A program made the translations under genes and the position numbers. Positions 1 through 12,200 of a stretch of 64,000 nucleotides of DNA are shown here, in pieces. Under the pieces are notes generated by a model. The model had not been told where the DNA came from, made no database searches, and saw only the letters and a list, made by a program, of their open reading frames with translations. Numbering within the stretch: the first letter of the stretch is position 1; the number at the start of each line of letters is the position of its first letter. This stretch comes from Arcuatula senhousia (lineage: Eukaryota > Mollusca > Bivalvia > Mytilida > Mytilidae). The stretch lies in the NCBI GenBank assembly GCA_963971305.1, contig CAXARO010000934.1, positions 121,691 through 185,690 of the forward strand, read 5' to 3'.

Positions 1-420
1 GGGCAGTATGATGTTTTCTGATAAAACTATTAGTCGTATTTCTTAAAATCGAGTATTTTCTAAAAGTCGACATGCTGCGCAAGGTAGTACAACAAAAAAT
101 AAGCGTGAAGCGCTTAACATCGCAGAATATATCCCGATAGCTTTATTTTTTTTCACTTGTTTTTCGAGAAAAACGTCAAAAAATTTGCGTCCTGTAAAAA
201 TCACCCGTTCAAGCGGTATCATGTGCTAGAGTAAAACTATGAGTAATATTGAGTAAAACTAAGTATTTTCTAAAAGTAGACATGTTGCGCTAAATAGTAT
301 ATGCTATTTGGAGCATGTAGCGCTAATAATAGCGCGAGACCAAAACAATATCTTCATGTTTTTTACTTGTTTTTCGGGAAAAACGTCATAAAATTGGCGC
401 TGTGAAAAAATCTTCCATTC

Positions 421-630
421 GGGCGGTATGATGTTTTCTGATAAAACTATTAGTCGTATTTCTTAAAATCGGGTATTTTCTAAAAGTCGACATGCTGCGC
501 AAGGTAGTACAACAAAAACTAAGCGTGTAGCGCTTAACATCGCAGAATATATCCCGATAGCTTTATTTTTTTTCACTTGTTTTTCGAGAAGAACGTCAAA
601 CAATTTGCGTCCTGAAAAAATCACCCGTTC
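421..630. repeat. Monomer A of the satellite (210 bp)
   Basis: Monomer A starts GGGCGGTATGATG and ends ATCACCCGTTC. Its landmarks are a SalI-type GTCGAC site, the short inverted repeat AAGCG-TGTAG-CGCTT, a run of 8 or 9 T after GATAGCTTTA, and the dyad GTTTTTC-GA-GAAAAAC. It is richer in CpG than B (about 13 against 9). All length polymorphism between 420- and 421-bp units that I could trace lies in its T-run. Confidence 0.93.
521..535. repeat. Short inverted repeat in monomer A
   Basis: AAGCG and CGCTT are separated by TGTAG. The motif is kept in nearly every A monomer; variants include GGGCTT at 11450 and 12711 and AAGCGCG at about 17325 and 18585. It aligns with GAGCATGTAGCGCT in monomer B. 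A role in structure or protein binding is only a possibility. Confidence 0.55.
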
Positions 631-840
631 AAGCGGTATCATGTGCTAGAGTAAAACTATGAGTAATATTGAGTAAAACTAAGTATTTTCTAAAAGTAGA
701 CATGTTGCGCTAAATAGTATATGCTATTTGGAGCATGTAGCGCTAATAATAGCGCGAGACCAAAACAATATCTTCATGTTTTTTACTTGTTTTTCGGGAA
801 AAACGTCATAAAATTGGCGCTGTGAAAAAATCTTCCGTTC
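631..840. repeat. Monomer B of the satellite (210 bp)
   Basis: Monomer B starts AAGCGGTATCATG and ends AATCTTCCATTC (or CCGTTC in some units). Its landmarks are two short GAGTAAAACT copies 23 bp apart near the start, a GTAGAC where A has GTCGAC, the hairpin GCGCTA-ATAA-TAGCGC, and the dyad GTTTTTC-GG-GAAAAAC. Its T-run is shorter and interrupted, which explains why its length hardly varies. Confidence 0.93.
740..755. repeat. Perfect 6-bp hairpin in monomer B
   Basis: GCGCTA-ATAA-TAGCGC is a perfect inverted repeat with a 4-base loop, the most GC-rich local element of monomer B. It recurs once per unit through the array. Recurrent variants replace the first CG by TG (for example 16702, 17961, 22390, 22811, 25332, 37971), which breaks one pair. 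Confidence 0.7.
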
Positions 841-998
841 GGGCGGTATGATGTTTTCTGATAAAACTATTAGTCGTATTTCTTAAAATCGAGTATTTTC
901 TAAAAGTCGACATGCTGCGCAAGGTAGTACAACAAAAAATAAGCGTGTAGCGCTTAACATCGCAGAATATATCCCGATAGCTTTATTTTTTTTCACTT

Positions 999-1014
999 GT
1001 TTTTCGAGAAAAAC
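999..1014. promoter_or_regulatory. Conserved dyad in monomer A, CENP-B-box-like
   Basis: The dyad is GTTTTTC-GA-GAAAAAC, followed by GTCA. It is a perfect 7-bp inverted repeat and the best-kept block between monomers A and B. Read as TTTCGAGAAAAACGTCA, it matches the TTCG, the central A and the CG of the mammalian CENP-B box core, but has TC where that box has GG: 7 of 9 essential positions. The resemblance is visible; binding by any CENP-B-like or pogo-derived protein is inference. Confidence 0.35.
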
Positions 1015-1208
1015 GTCAAAAAATTTGCGTCCTGAAAAAATCACCCGTTCAAGCGGTATCATGTGCTAGAGTAAAACTATGAGTAATATTGAGTAAAACT
1101 AAGTATTTTCTAAAAGTAGACATGTTGCGCTAAATAGTATATGCTATTTGGAGCATGTAGCGCTAATAATAGCGCGAGACCAAAACAATATCTTCATGTT
1201 TTTTACTT

Positions 1209-1224
1209 GTTTTTCGGGAAAAAC
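1209..1224. promoter_or_regulatory. Conserved dyad in monomer B, CENP-B-box-like
   Basis: The dyad is GTTTTTC-GG-GAAAAAC, followed by GTCA, exactly 210 bp after its monomer A counterpart. Only one spacer base differs from A, although the monomers overall differ at about a third of positions. The same partial CENP-B core match applies (TTCG....A..CG present, final GG absent). Confidence 0.35.
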
Positions 1225-4200
1225 GTCATAAAATTGGCGCTGTGAAAAAATCTTCCGTTCGGGCGGTATGATGTTTTCTGATAAAACTATTAGTCGTATT
1301 TCTTAAAATTGAGTATTTTCTAAAAGTCGACATGCTGCGCAAGGTAGTACAACAAAAAATAAGCGTGTAGCGCTTAACATCGCAGAATATATCCCGATAG
1401 CTTTATTTTTTTTCACTTGTTTTTCGAGAAAAACGTCAAAAAATTTGCGTCCTGAAAAAATCACCCGTTCAAGCGGTATCATGTGCTAGAGTAAAACTAT
1501 GAGTAATATTGAGTAAAACTAAGTATTTTCTAAAAGTAGACATGTTGCGCTAAATAGTATATGCTATTTGGAGCATGTAGCGCTAATAATAGCGCGAGAC
1601 CAAAACAATATCTTCATGTTTTTTACTTGTTTTTTCGGGAAAAACGTCATACAATTGGCGCTGTGAAAAAATCTTCCATTCGGGCGGTATGATGTTTTCT
1701 GATAAAACTATTAGTCGTATTTCTTAAAATCGAGTATTTTCTAAAAGTCGACATGCTGCGCAAGGTAGTACAACAAAAAATAAGCGTGTAGCGCTTAACA
1801 TCGCAGAATATATCCCGATAGCTTTATTTTTTTTCACTTGTTTTTCGAGAAAAACGTCAAAAAATTTGCGTCCTGAAAAAATCACCCGTTCAAGCGGTAT
1901 CATGTGCTAGAGTAAAACTATGAGTAATATTGAGTAAAACTAAGTATTTTCTAAAAGTAGACATGTTGCGCTAAATAGTATATGCTATTTGGAGCATGTA
2001 GCGCTAATAATAGCGCGAGACCAAAACAATATCTTCATGTTTTTTACTTGTTTTTCGGGAAAAACGTCATAAAATTGGCGCTGTGAAAAAATCTTCCATT
2101 CGGGCGGTATGATGTTTTCTGATAAAACTATTAGTCGTATTTCTTAAAATCGAGTATTTTCTAAAAGTCGACATGCTGCGCAAGGTAGTACAACAAAAAA
2201 TAAGCGTGTAGCGCTTAACATCGCAGAATATATCCCGATAGCTTTATTTTTTTTCACTTGTTTTTCGAGAAAAACGTCAAAAAATTTGCGTCCTGAAAAA
2301 ATCACCCGTTCAAGCGGTATCATGTGCTAGAGTAAAACTATGAGTAATATTGAGTAAAACTAAGTATTTTCTAAAAGTAGACATGTTGCGCTAAATAGTA
2401 TATGCTATTTGGAGCATGTAGCGCTAATAATAGCGCGAGACCAAAACAATATCTTCATGTTTTTTACTTGTTTTTCGGGAAAAACGTCATAAAATTGGCG
2501 CTGTGAAAAAATCTTCCATTCGGGCGGTATGATGTTTTCTGATAAAACTATTAGTCGTATTTCTTAAAATCGAGTATTTTCTAAAAGTCGACATGCTGCG
2601 CAAGGTAGTACAACAAAAACTAAGCGTGTAGCGCTTAACATCGCAGAATATATCCCGATAGCTTTATTTTTTTTCACTTGTTTTTCGAGAAAAACGTCAA
2701 AAAATTTGCGTCCTGAAAAAATCACCCGTTCAAGCGGTATCATGTGCTAGAGTAAAACTATGAGTAATATTGAGTAAAACTAAGTATTTTCTAAAAGTAG
2801 ACATGTTGCGCTAAATAGTATATGCTATTTGGAGCATGTAGCGCTAATAATAGCGCGAGACCAAAACAATATCTTCATGTTTTTTACTTGTTTTTCGGGA
2901 AAAACGTCATAAAATTGGCGCTGTGAAAAAATCTTCCATTCGGGCGGTATGATGTTTTCTGATAAAACTATTAGTCGTATTTCTTAAAATCGAGTATTTT
3001 CGTAAAGTCGACATGCTGCGCAAGGTAGTACAACAAAAAATAAGCGTGTAGCGCTTAACATCGCAGAATATATCCCGATAGCTTTATTTTTTTTCACTTG
3101 TTTTTCGAGAAAAACGTCAAAAAATTTGCGTCCTGAAAAAATCACCCGTTCAAGCGGTATCATGTGCTAGAGTAAAACTATGAGTAATATTGAGTAAAAC
3201 TAAGTATTTTCTAAAAGTAGACATGTTGCGCTAAATAGTATATGCTATTTGGAGCATGTAGCGCTAATAATAGCGCGAGACCAAAACAATATCTTCATGT
3301 TTTTTACTTGTTTTTCGGGAAAAACGTCATAAAATTTGCGCTGTGAAAAAATCTTCCATTCGGGCGGTATGATGTTTTCTGATAAAACTATTAGTCGTAT
3401 TTCTTAAAATCGAGTATTTTCTAAACGTCGACATGCTGCGCAAGGTAGTACAACAAAAAATAAGCGTGTAGCGCTTAACATCGCAGAATATATCCCGATA
3501 GCTTTATTTTTTTTCACTTGTTTTTCGAGAAAAACGTCAAAAAATTTGCGTCCTGAAAAAATCACCCGTTCAAGCGGTATCATGTGCTAGAGTAAAACTA
3601 TGAGTAATATTGAGTAAAACTAAGTATTTTCTAAAAGTAGACATGTTGCGCTAAATAATATATGCTATTTGGAGCATGTAGCGCTAATAATAGCGCGAGA
3701 CCAAAACAATATCTTCATGTTTTTTACTTGTTTTTCGGGAAAAACGTCATAAAATTGGCGCTGTGAAAAAATCTTCCATTCGGGCGGTATGATGTTTTCT
3801 GATAAAACTATTAGTCGTATTTCTTAAAATCGAGTATTTTCTCAAAGTCGACATGCTGCGCAAGGTAGTACAACAAAAAATAAGCGTGTAGCGCTTAACA
3901 TCGCAGAATATATCCCGATAGCTTTATTTTTTTTCACTTGTTTTTCGAGAAAAACGTCAAAAAATTTGCGTCCTGAAAAAATCACCCGTTCAAGCGGTAT
4001 CATGTGCTAGAGTAAAACTATGAGTAATATTGAGTAAAACTAAGTATTTTCTAAAAGTAGACATGTTGTGCTAAATAGTATATGTTATTGGAGCATGTAG
4101 CGCTAATAATAGCGCGAGACCAAAACAATATCTTCATGTTTTTTACTTGTTTTTCGGGAAAAACGTCATAAAATTGGCGCTGTGAAAAAATCTTCCATTC

Positions 4201-5880
4201 GGGCGGTATGATGTTTTCTGATAAAACTATTAGTCGTATTTCTTAAAATCGAGTATTTTCTAAAAGTCGACATGCTGCGCAAGGTAGTACAACAAAAAAT
4301 AAGCGTGTAGCGCTTAACATCGCAGAATATATCCCGATAGCTTTATTTTTTTTCACTTGTTTTTCGAGAAAAACGTCAAAAAATTTGCGTCCTGAAAAAA
4401 TCACCCGTTCAAGCGGTATCATGTGCTAGAGTAAAACTATGAGTAATATTGAGTAAAACTAAGTATTTTCTAAAAGTAGACATGTTGCGCTAAATAGTAT
4501 ATGCTATTTGGAGCATGTAGCGCTAATAATAGCGCGAGACCAAAACAATATCTTCATGTTTTTTACTTGTTTTTCGGGAAAAACGTCATAAAATTGGCGC
4601 TGTGAAAAAATCTTCCATTCGGGCGGTATGATGTTTTCTGATAAAACTATTAGTCGTATTTCTTAAAATCGAGTATTTTCTAAACGTCGACATGCTGCGC
4701 AAGGTAGTACAACAAAAAATAAGCGTGTAGCGCTTAACATCGCAGAATATATCCCGATAGCTTTATTTTTTTTCACTTGTTTTTCGAGAAAAACGTCAAA
4801 AAATTTGCGTCCTGAAAAAATCACCCGTTCAAGCGGTATCATGTGCTAGAGTAAAACTATGAGTAATATTGAGTAAAACTAAGTATTTTCTAAAAGTAGA
4901 CATGTTGCGCTAAATAGTATATGCTATTTGGAGCATGTAGCGCTAATAATAGCGCGAGACCAAAACAATATCTTCATGTTTTTTACTTGTTTTTCGGGAA
5001 AAACGTCATAAAATTGGCGCTGTGAAAAAATCTTCCATTCGGGCGGTATGATGTTTTCTGATAAAACTATTAGTCGTATTTCTTAAAATCGAGTATTTTC
5101 TAAAAGTCGACATGCTGCGCAAGGTAGTACAACAAAAAATAAGCGTGTAGCGCTTAACATCGCAGAATATATCCCGATAGCTTTATTTTTTTTCACTTGT
5201 TTTTCGAGAAAAACGTCAAAAAATTTGCGTCCTGAAAAAATCACCCGTTCAAGCGGTATCATGTGCTAGAGTAAAACTATGAGTAATATTGAGTAAAACT
5301 AAGTATTTTCTAAAAGTAGACATGTTGCGCTAAATAGTATATGCTATTTGGAGCATGTAGCGCTAATAATAGCGCGAGACCAAAACAATATCTTCATGTT
5401 TTTTACTTGTTTTTCGGGAAAAACGTCATAAAATTGGCGCTGTGAAAAAATCTTCCATTCGGGCGGTATGATGTTTTCTGATAAAACTATTAGTCGTATT
5501 TCTTAAAATCGAGTATTTTCTAAAAGTCGACATGCTGCGCAAGGTAGTACAACAAAAAATAAGCGTGTAGCGCTTAACATCGCAGAATATATCCCGATAG
5601 CTTTATTTTTTTTTCACTTGTTTTTCGAGAAAAACGTCAAAAAATTTGCGTCCTGAAAAAATCACCCGTTCAAGCGGTATCATGTGCTAGAGTAAAACTA
5701 TGAGTAATATTGAGTAAAACTAAGTATTTTCTAAAAGTAGACATGTTGCGCTAAATAGTATATGCTATTTGGAGCATGTAGCGCTAATAATAGCGCGAGA
5801 CCAAAACAATATCTTCATGTTTTTTACTTGTTTTTCGGGAAAAACGTCATAAAATTGGCGCTGTGAAAAAATCTTCCATT

Positions 5881-8800
5881 CGGGCGGTATGATGTTTTCT
5901 GATAAAACTATTAGTCGTATTTCTTAAAATCGATATTTTCTAAAAGTCGACATGCTGCGCAAGGTAGTACAACAAAAAATAAGCGTGTAGCGCTTAACAT
6001 CGCAGAATATATCCCGATAGCTTTATTTTTTTTCACTTGTTTTTCGAGAAAAACGTCAAAAAATTTGCGTCCTGAAAAAATCACCCGTTCAAGCGGTATC
6101 ATGTGCTAGAGTAAAACTATGAGTAATATTGAGTAAAACTAAGTATTTTCTAAAAGTAGACATGTTGCGCTAAATAGTATATGCTATTTGGAGCATGTAG
6201 CGCTAATAATAGCGCGAGACCAAAACAATATCTTCATGTTTTTTACTTGTTTTTCGGGAAAAACGTCATAAAATTGGCGCTGTGAAAAAATCTTCCATTT
6301 GGGCGGTATGATGTTTTCTGATAAAACTATTAGTCGTATTTCTTAAAATCGAGTATTTTCTAAACGTCGACATGCTGCGCAAGGTAGTACAACAAAAAAT
6401 AAGCGTGTAGCGCTTAACAGCGCAGAATATATCCCGATAGCTTTATTTTTTTTCACTTGTTTTTCGAGAAAAACGTCAAAAAATTTGCGTCCTGAAAAAA
6501 TCACCCGTTCAAGCGGTATCATGTGCTAGAGTAAAACTATGAGTAATATTGAGTAAAACTAAGTATTTTCTAAAAGTAGACATGTTGCGCTAAATAGTAT
6601 ATGCTATTTGGAGCATGTAGCGCTAATAATAGCGCGAGACCAAAACAATATCTTCATGTTTTTTACTTGTTTTTCGGGAAAAACGTCATAAAATTGGCGC
6701 TGTGAAAAAATCTTCCATTCGGGCGGTATGATGTTTTCTGATAAAACTATTAGTCGTATTTCTTAAAATCGAGTATTTTCTAAAAGTCGACATGCTGCGC
6801 AAGGTAGTACAACAAAAAATAAGCGTGTAGCGCTTAACATCGCAGAATATATCCCGATAGCTTTATTTTTTTTCACTTGTTTTTCGAGAAAAACGTCAAA
6901 AAATTTGCGTCCTGAAAAAATCACCCGTTCAAGCGGTATCATGTGCTAGAGTAAAACTATGAGTAATATTGAGTAAAACTAAGTATTTTCTAAAAGTAGA
7001 CATGTTGCGCTAAATAGTATATGCTATTTGGAGCATGTAGCGCTAATAATAGCGCGAGACCAAAACAATATCTTCATGTTTTTTACTTGTTTTTCGGGAA
7101 AAACGTCATAAAATTGGCGCTGTGAAAAAATCTTCCATTCGGGCGGTATGATGTTTTCTGATAAAACTATTAGTCGTATTTCTTAAAATCGAGTATTTTC
7201 TAAAAGTCGACATGCTGCGCAAGGTAGTACAACAAAAAATAAGCGTGTAGCGCTTAACATCGCAGAATATATCCCGATAGCTTTATTTTTTTTCACTTGT
7301 TTTTCGAGAAAAACGTCAAAAAATTTGCGTCCTGAAAAAATCACCCGTTCAAGCGGTATCATGTGCTAGAGTAAAACTATGAGTAATATTGAGTAAAACT
7401 AAGTATTTTCTAAAAGTAGACATGTTGCGCTAAATAGTATATGCTATTTGGAGCATGTAGCGCTAATAATAGCGCGAGACCAAAACAATATCTTCATGTT
7501 TTTTACTTGTTTTTCGGGAAAAACGTCATAAAATTGGCGCTGTGAAAAAATCTTCCATTCGGGCGGTATGATGTTTTCTGATAAAACTATTAGTCGTATT
7601 TCTTAAAATCGATATTTTCTAAAAGTCGACATGCTGCGCAAGGTAGTACAACAAAAAATAAGCGTGTAGCGCTTAACATCGCAGAATATATCCCGATAGC
7701 TTTATTTTTTTTCACTTGTTTTTCGAGAAAAACGTCAAAAAATTTGCGTCCTGAAAAAATCACCCGTTCAAGCGGTATCATGTGCTAGAGTAAAACTATG
7801 AGTAATATTGAGTAAAACTAAGTATTTTCTAAAAGTAGACATGTTGCGCTAAATAGTATATGCTATTTGGAGCATGTAGCGCTAATAATAGCGCGAGACC
7901 AAAACAATATCTTCATGTTTTTTACTTGTTTTTCGGGAAAAACGTCATAAAATTGGCGCTGTGAAAAAATCTTCCATTTGGGCGGTATGATGTTTTCTGA
8001 TAAAACTATTAGTCGTATTTCTTAAAATCGAGTATTTTCTAAACGTCGACATGCTGCGCAAGGTAGTACAACAAAAAATAAGCGTGTAGCGCTTAACAGC
8101 GCAGAATATATCCCGATAGCTTTATTTTTTTTCACTTGTTTTTCGAGAAAAACGTCAAAAAATTTGCGTCCTGAAAAAATCACCCGTTCAAGCGGTATCA
8201 TGTGCTAGAGTAAAACTATGAGTAATATTGAGTAAAACTAAGTATTTTCTAAAAGTAGACATGTTGCGCTAAATAGTATATGCTATTTGGAGCATGTAGC
8301 GCTAATAATAGCGCGAGACCAAAACAATATCTTCATGTTTTTTACTTGTTTTTCGGGAAAAACGTCATAAAATTGGCGCTGTGAAAAAATCTTCCATTCG
8401 GGCGGTATGATGTTTTCTGATAAAACTATTAGTCGTATTTCTTAAAATCGAGTATTTTCTAAAAGTCGACATGCTGCGCAAGGTAGTACAACAAAAAATA
8501 AGCGTGTAGCGCTTAACATCGCAGAATATATCCCGATAGCTTTATTTTTTTTCACTTGTTTTTCGAGAAAAACGTCAAAAAATTTGCGTCCTGAAAAAAT
8601 CACCCGTTCAAGCGGTATCATGTGCTAGAGTAAAACTATGAGTAATATTGAGTAAAACTAAGTATTTTCTAAAAGTAGACATGTTGCGCTAAATAGTATA
8701 TGCTATTTGGAGCATGTAGCGCTAATAATAGCGCGAGACCAAAACAATATCTTCATGTTTTTTACTTGTTTTTCGGGAAAAACGTCATAAAATTGGCGCT

Positions 8801-9240
8801 GTGAAAAAATCTTCCATTCGGGCGGTATGATGTTTTCTGATAAAACTATTAGTCGTATTTCTTAAAATCGAGTATTTTCTAAAAGTCGACATGCTGCGCA
8901 AGGTAGTACAACAAAAAATAAGCGTGTAGCGCTTAACATCGCAGAATATATCCCGATAGCTTTATTTTTTTTCACTTGTTTTTCGAGAAAAACGTCAAAA
9001 AATTTGCGTCCTGAAAAAATCACCCGTTCAAGCGGTATCATGTGCTAGAGTAAAACTATGAGTAATATTGAGTAAAACTAAGTATTTTCTAAAAGTAGAC
9101 ATGTTGCGCTAAATAGTATATGCTATTTGGAGCATGTAGCGCTAATAATAGCGCGAGACCAAAACAATATCTTCATGTTTTTTACTTGTTTTTCGGGAAA
9201 AACGTCATAAAATTGGCGCTGTGAAAAAATCTTCCATTCG
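5881..9240. repeat. Tandem duplication of a 4-unit block (about 1.68 kb)
   Basis: A set of rare variants occurs twice with an offset of about 1679 bp: AATCGATATTTTC at 5930 and 7610, CCATTTGGGCGG at about 6297 and 7975, TAAACGTCGAC at about 6361 and 8040, and ACAGCGCAG at about 6417 and 8096. Shared private variants in the same order indicate one recent tandem duplication or unequal exchange of four units. Exact ends cannot be placed because the units are otherwise identical. Confidence 0.75.
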
Positions 9241-12200
9241 GGCGGTATGATGTTTTCTGATAAAACTATTAGTCGTATTTCTTAAAATCGAGTATTTTCT
9301 AAAAGTCGACATGCTGCGCAAGGTAGTACAACAAAAAATAAGCGTGTAGCGCTTAACATCGCAGAATATATCCCGATAGCTTTATTTTTTTTTCACTTGT
9401 TTTTCGAGAAAAACGTCAAAAAATTTGCGTCCTGAAAAAATCACCCGTTCAAGCGGTATCATGTGCTAGAGTAAAACTATGAGTAATATTGAGTAAAACT
9501 AAGTATTTTCTAAAAGTAGACATGTTGCGCTAAATAGTATATGCTATTTGGAGCATGTAGCGCTAATAATAGCGCGAGACCAAAACAATATCTTCATGTT
9601 TTTTACTTGTTTTTCGGGAAAAACGTCATAAAATTGGCGCTGTGAAAAAATCTTCCATTTGGGCGGTATGATGTTTTCTGATAAAACTATTAGTCGTATT
9701 TCTTAAAATCGAGTATTTTCTAAAAGTCGACATGCTGCGCAAGGTAGTACAACAAAAAATAAGCGTGTAGCGCTTAACATCGCAGAATATATCCCGATAG
9801 CTTTATTTTTTTTTCACTTGTTTTTCGAGAAAAACGTCAAAAAATTTGCGTCCTGAAAAAATCACCCGTTCAAGCGGTATCATGTGCTAGAGTAAAACTA
9901 TGAGTAATATTGAGTAAAACTAAGTATTTTCTAAAAGTAAACATGTTGCGCTAAATAGTATATGCTATTTGGAGCATGTAGCGCTAATAATAGCGCGAGA
10001 CCAAAAACAATATCTTCATGTTTTTTACTTGTTTTTCGGGAAAAACGTCATAAAATTGGCGCTGTGAAAAAATCTTCCATTCGGGCGGTATGATGTTTTC
10101 TGATAAAACTATTAGTCGTATTTCTTAAAATCGAGTATTTTCTAAAAGTCGACATGCTGCGCAAGGTAGTACAACAAAAAATAAGCGTGTAGCGCTTAAC
10201 ATCGCAGAATATATCCCGATAGCTTTATTTTTTTTCACTTGTTTTTCGAGAAAAACGTCAAAAAATTTGCGTCCTGAAAAAATCACCCGTTCAAGCGGTA
10301 TCATGTGCTAGAGTAAAACTATGAGTAATATTGAGTAAAACTAAGTATTTTCTAAAAGTAGACATGTTGCGCTAAATAGTATATGCTATTTGGAGCATGT
10401 AGCGCTAATAATAGCGCGAGACCAAAACAATATCTTCATGTTTTTTACTTGTTTTTCGGGAAAAACGTCATAAAATTGGCGCTGTGAAAAAATCTTCCAT
10501 TCGGGCGGTATGATGTTTTCTGATAAAACTTTTAGTCGTATTTCTTAAAATCGAGTATTTTCTAAAAGTCGACATGCTGCGCAAGGTAGTACAACAAAAA
10601 ATAAGCGTGTAGCGCTTAACATCGCAGAATATATCCCGATAGCTTTATTTTTTTTTTACTTGTTTTTCGAGAAAAACGTCAAAAAATTTGCGTCCTGAAA
10701 AAATCACCCGTTCAAGCGGTATCATGTGCTAGAGTAAAACTATGAGTAATATTGAGTAAAACTAAGTATTTTCTAAAAGTAGACATGTTGCGCTAAATAG
10801 TATATGCTATTTGGAGCATGTAGCGCTAATAATAGCGCGAGACCAAAACAATATCTTCATGTTTTTTACTTGTTTTTCGGGAAAAACGTCATAAAATTGG
10901 CGCTGTGAAAAAATCTTCCATTCGGGCGGTATGATGTTTTCTGATAAAACTATTAGTCGTATTTCTTAAAATCGATATTTTCTAAAAGTCGACATGCTGC
11001 GCAAGGTAGTACAACAAAAAATAAGCGTGTAGCGCTTAACATCGCAGAATATATCCCGATAGCTTTATTTTTTTTTTACTTGTTTTTCGAGAAAAACGTC
11101 AAAAAATTTGCGTCCTGAAAAAATCACCCGTTCAAGCGGTATCATGTGCTAGAGTAAAACTATGAGTAATATTGAGTAAAACTAAGTATTTTCTAAAAGT
11201 AGACATGTTGCGCTAAATAGTATATGCTATTTGGAGCATGTAGCGCTAATAATAGCGCGAGACCAAAACAATATCTTCATGTTTTTTACTTGTTTTTCGG
11301 GAAAAACGTCATAAAATTGGCGCTGTGAAAAAATCTTCCATTCGGGCGGTATGATGTTTTCTGATAAAACTATTAGTCGTATTTCTTAAAATCGATATTT
11401 TCTAAAAGTCGACATGCTGCGCAAGGTAGTACAACAAAAAATAAGCGTGTAGGGCTTAACATCGCAGAATATATCCCGATAGCTTTATTTTTTTTTCACT
11501 TGTTTTTCGAGAAAAACGTCAAAAAATTTGCGTCCTGAAAAAATCACCCGTTCAAGCGGTATCATGTGCTAGAGTAAAATTATGAGTAATATTGAGTAAA
11601 ACTAAGTATTTTCTAAAAGTAGACATGTTGCGCTAAATAGTATATGCTATTTGGAGCATGTAGCGCTAATAATAGCGCGAGACCAAAACAATATCTTCAT
11701 GTTTTTTACTTGTTTTTCGGGAAAAACGTAATAAAATTGGCGCTGTGAAAAAATCTTCCATTCGGGCGGTATGATGTTTTCTGATAAAACTATTAGTCGT
11801 ATTTCTTAAAATCGAGTATTTTCTAAACGTCGACATGCTGCGCAAGGTAGTACAACAAAAAATAAGCGTGTAGCGCTTAACATCGCAGAATATATCCCGA
11901 TAGCTTTATTTTTTTTCACTTGTTTTTCGAGAAAAACGTCAAAAAATTTGCGTCCTGAAAAAATCACCCGTTCAAGCGGTATCATGTGCTAGAGTAAAAC
12001 TATGAGTAATATTGAGTAAAACTAAGTATTTTCTAAAAGTAGACATGTTGCGCTAAATAGTATATGCTATTTGGAGCATGTAGCGCTAATAATAGCGCGA
12101 GACCAAAACAATATCTTCATGTTTTTTACTTGTTTTTCGGGAAAAACGTCATAAAATTGGCGCTGTGAAAAAATCTTCCATTCGGGCGGTATGATGTTTT

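Larger units (their letters stand above)
421..840. repeat. Reference 420-bp higher-order repeat unit (A+B)
   Basis: This is one typical unit, given as a key to the array. It consists of monomer A (421-630) and monomer B (631-840). The two halves align gaplessly over 210 bp with about 143 identities by hand count. Well-matched blocks are the TAAAACTAT region, AGTATTTTCTAAAAGT.GACATG.TGCGC, the GCGTGTAGCGCT-type segment, and ACTTGTTTTTCG.GAAAAACGTCA. The least conserved stretch is roughly monomer positions 91-100 and 121-150. The pattern indicates duplication of an ancestral 210-bp monomer, divergence, then amplification of the dimer. Confidence 0.95.

Noticed and set aside
421..480. Hammerhead ribozyme encoded by the satellite itself (CTGATAAAAC near the start of monomer A)
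   Set aside because: The core CUGANGA and the matching GAAA with a stem II are absent, and flanking sequence cannot form the required stems.
601..660. tRNA-derived or RNA polymerase III promoter (B-box-like CCGTTCAAGCGG at the A/B junction)
   Set aside because: It matches the B box only partly, there is no convincing A box at the right distance, and no terminator arrangement or clover-leaf is present.
5911..6102. 63-codon open frame on the minus strand, repeated identically at 7590-7781
   Set aside because: It is satellite sequence opened by a one-base deletion (CGATATTTTC). The same region is closed in nearly all other units, and no start context, motif or selection is evident.
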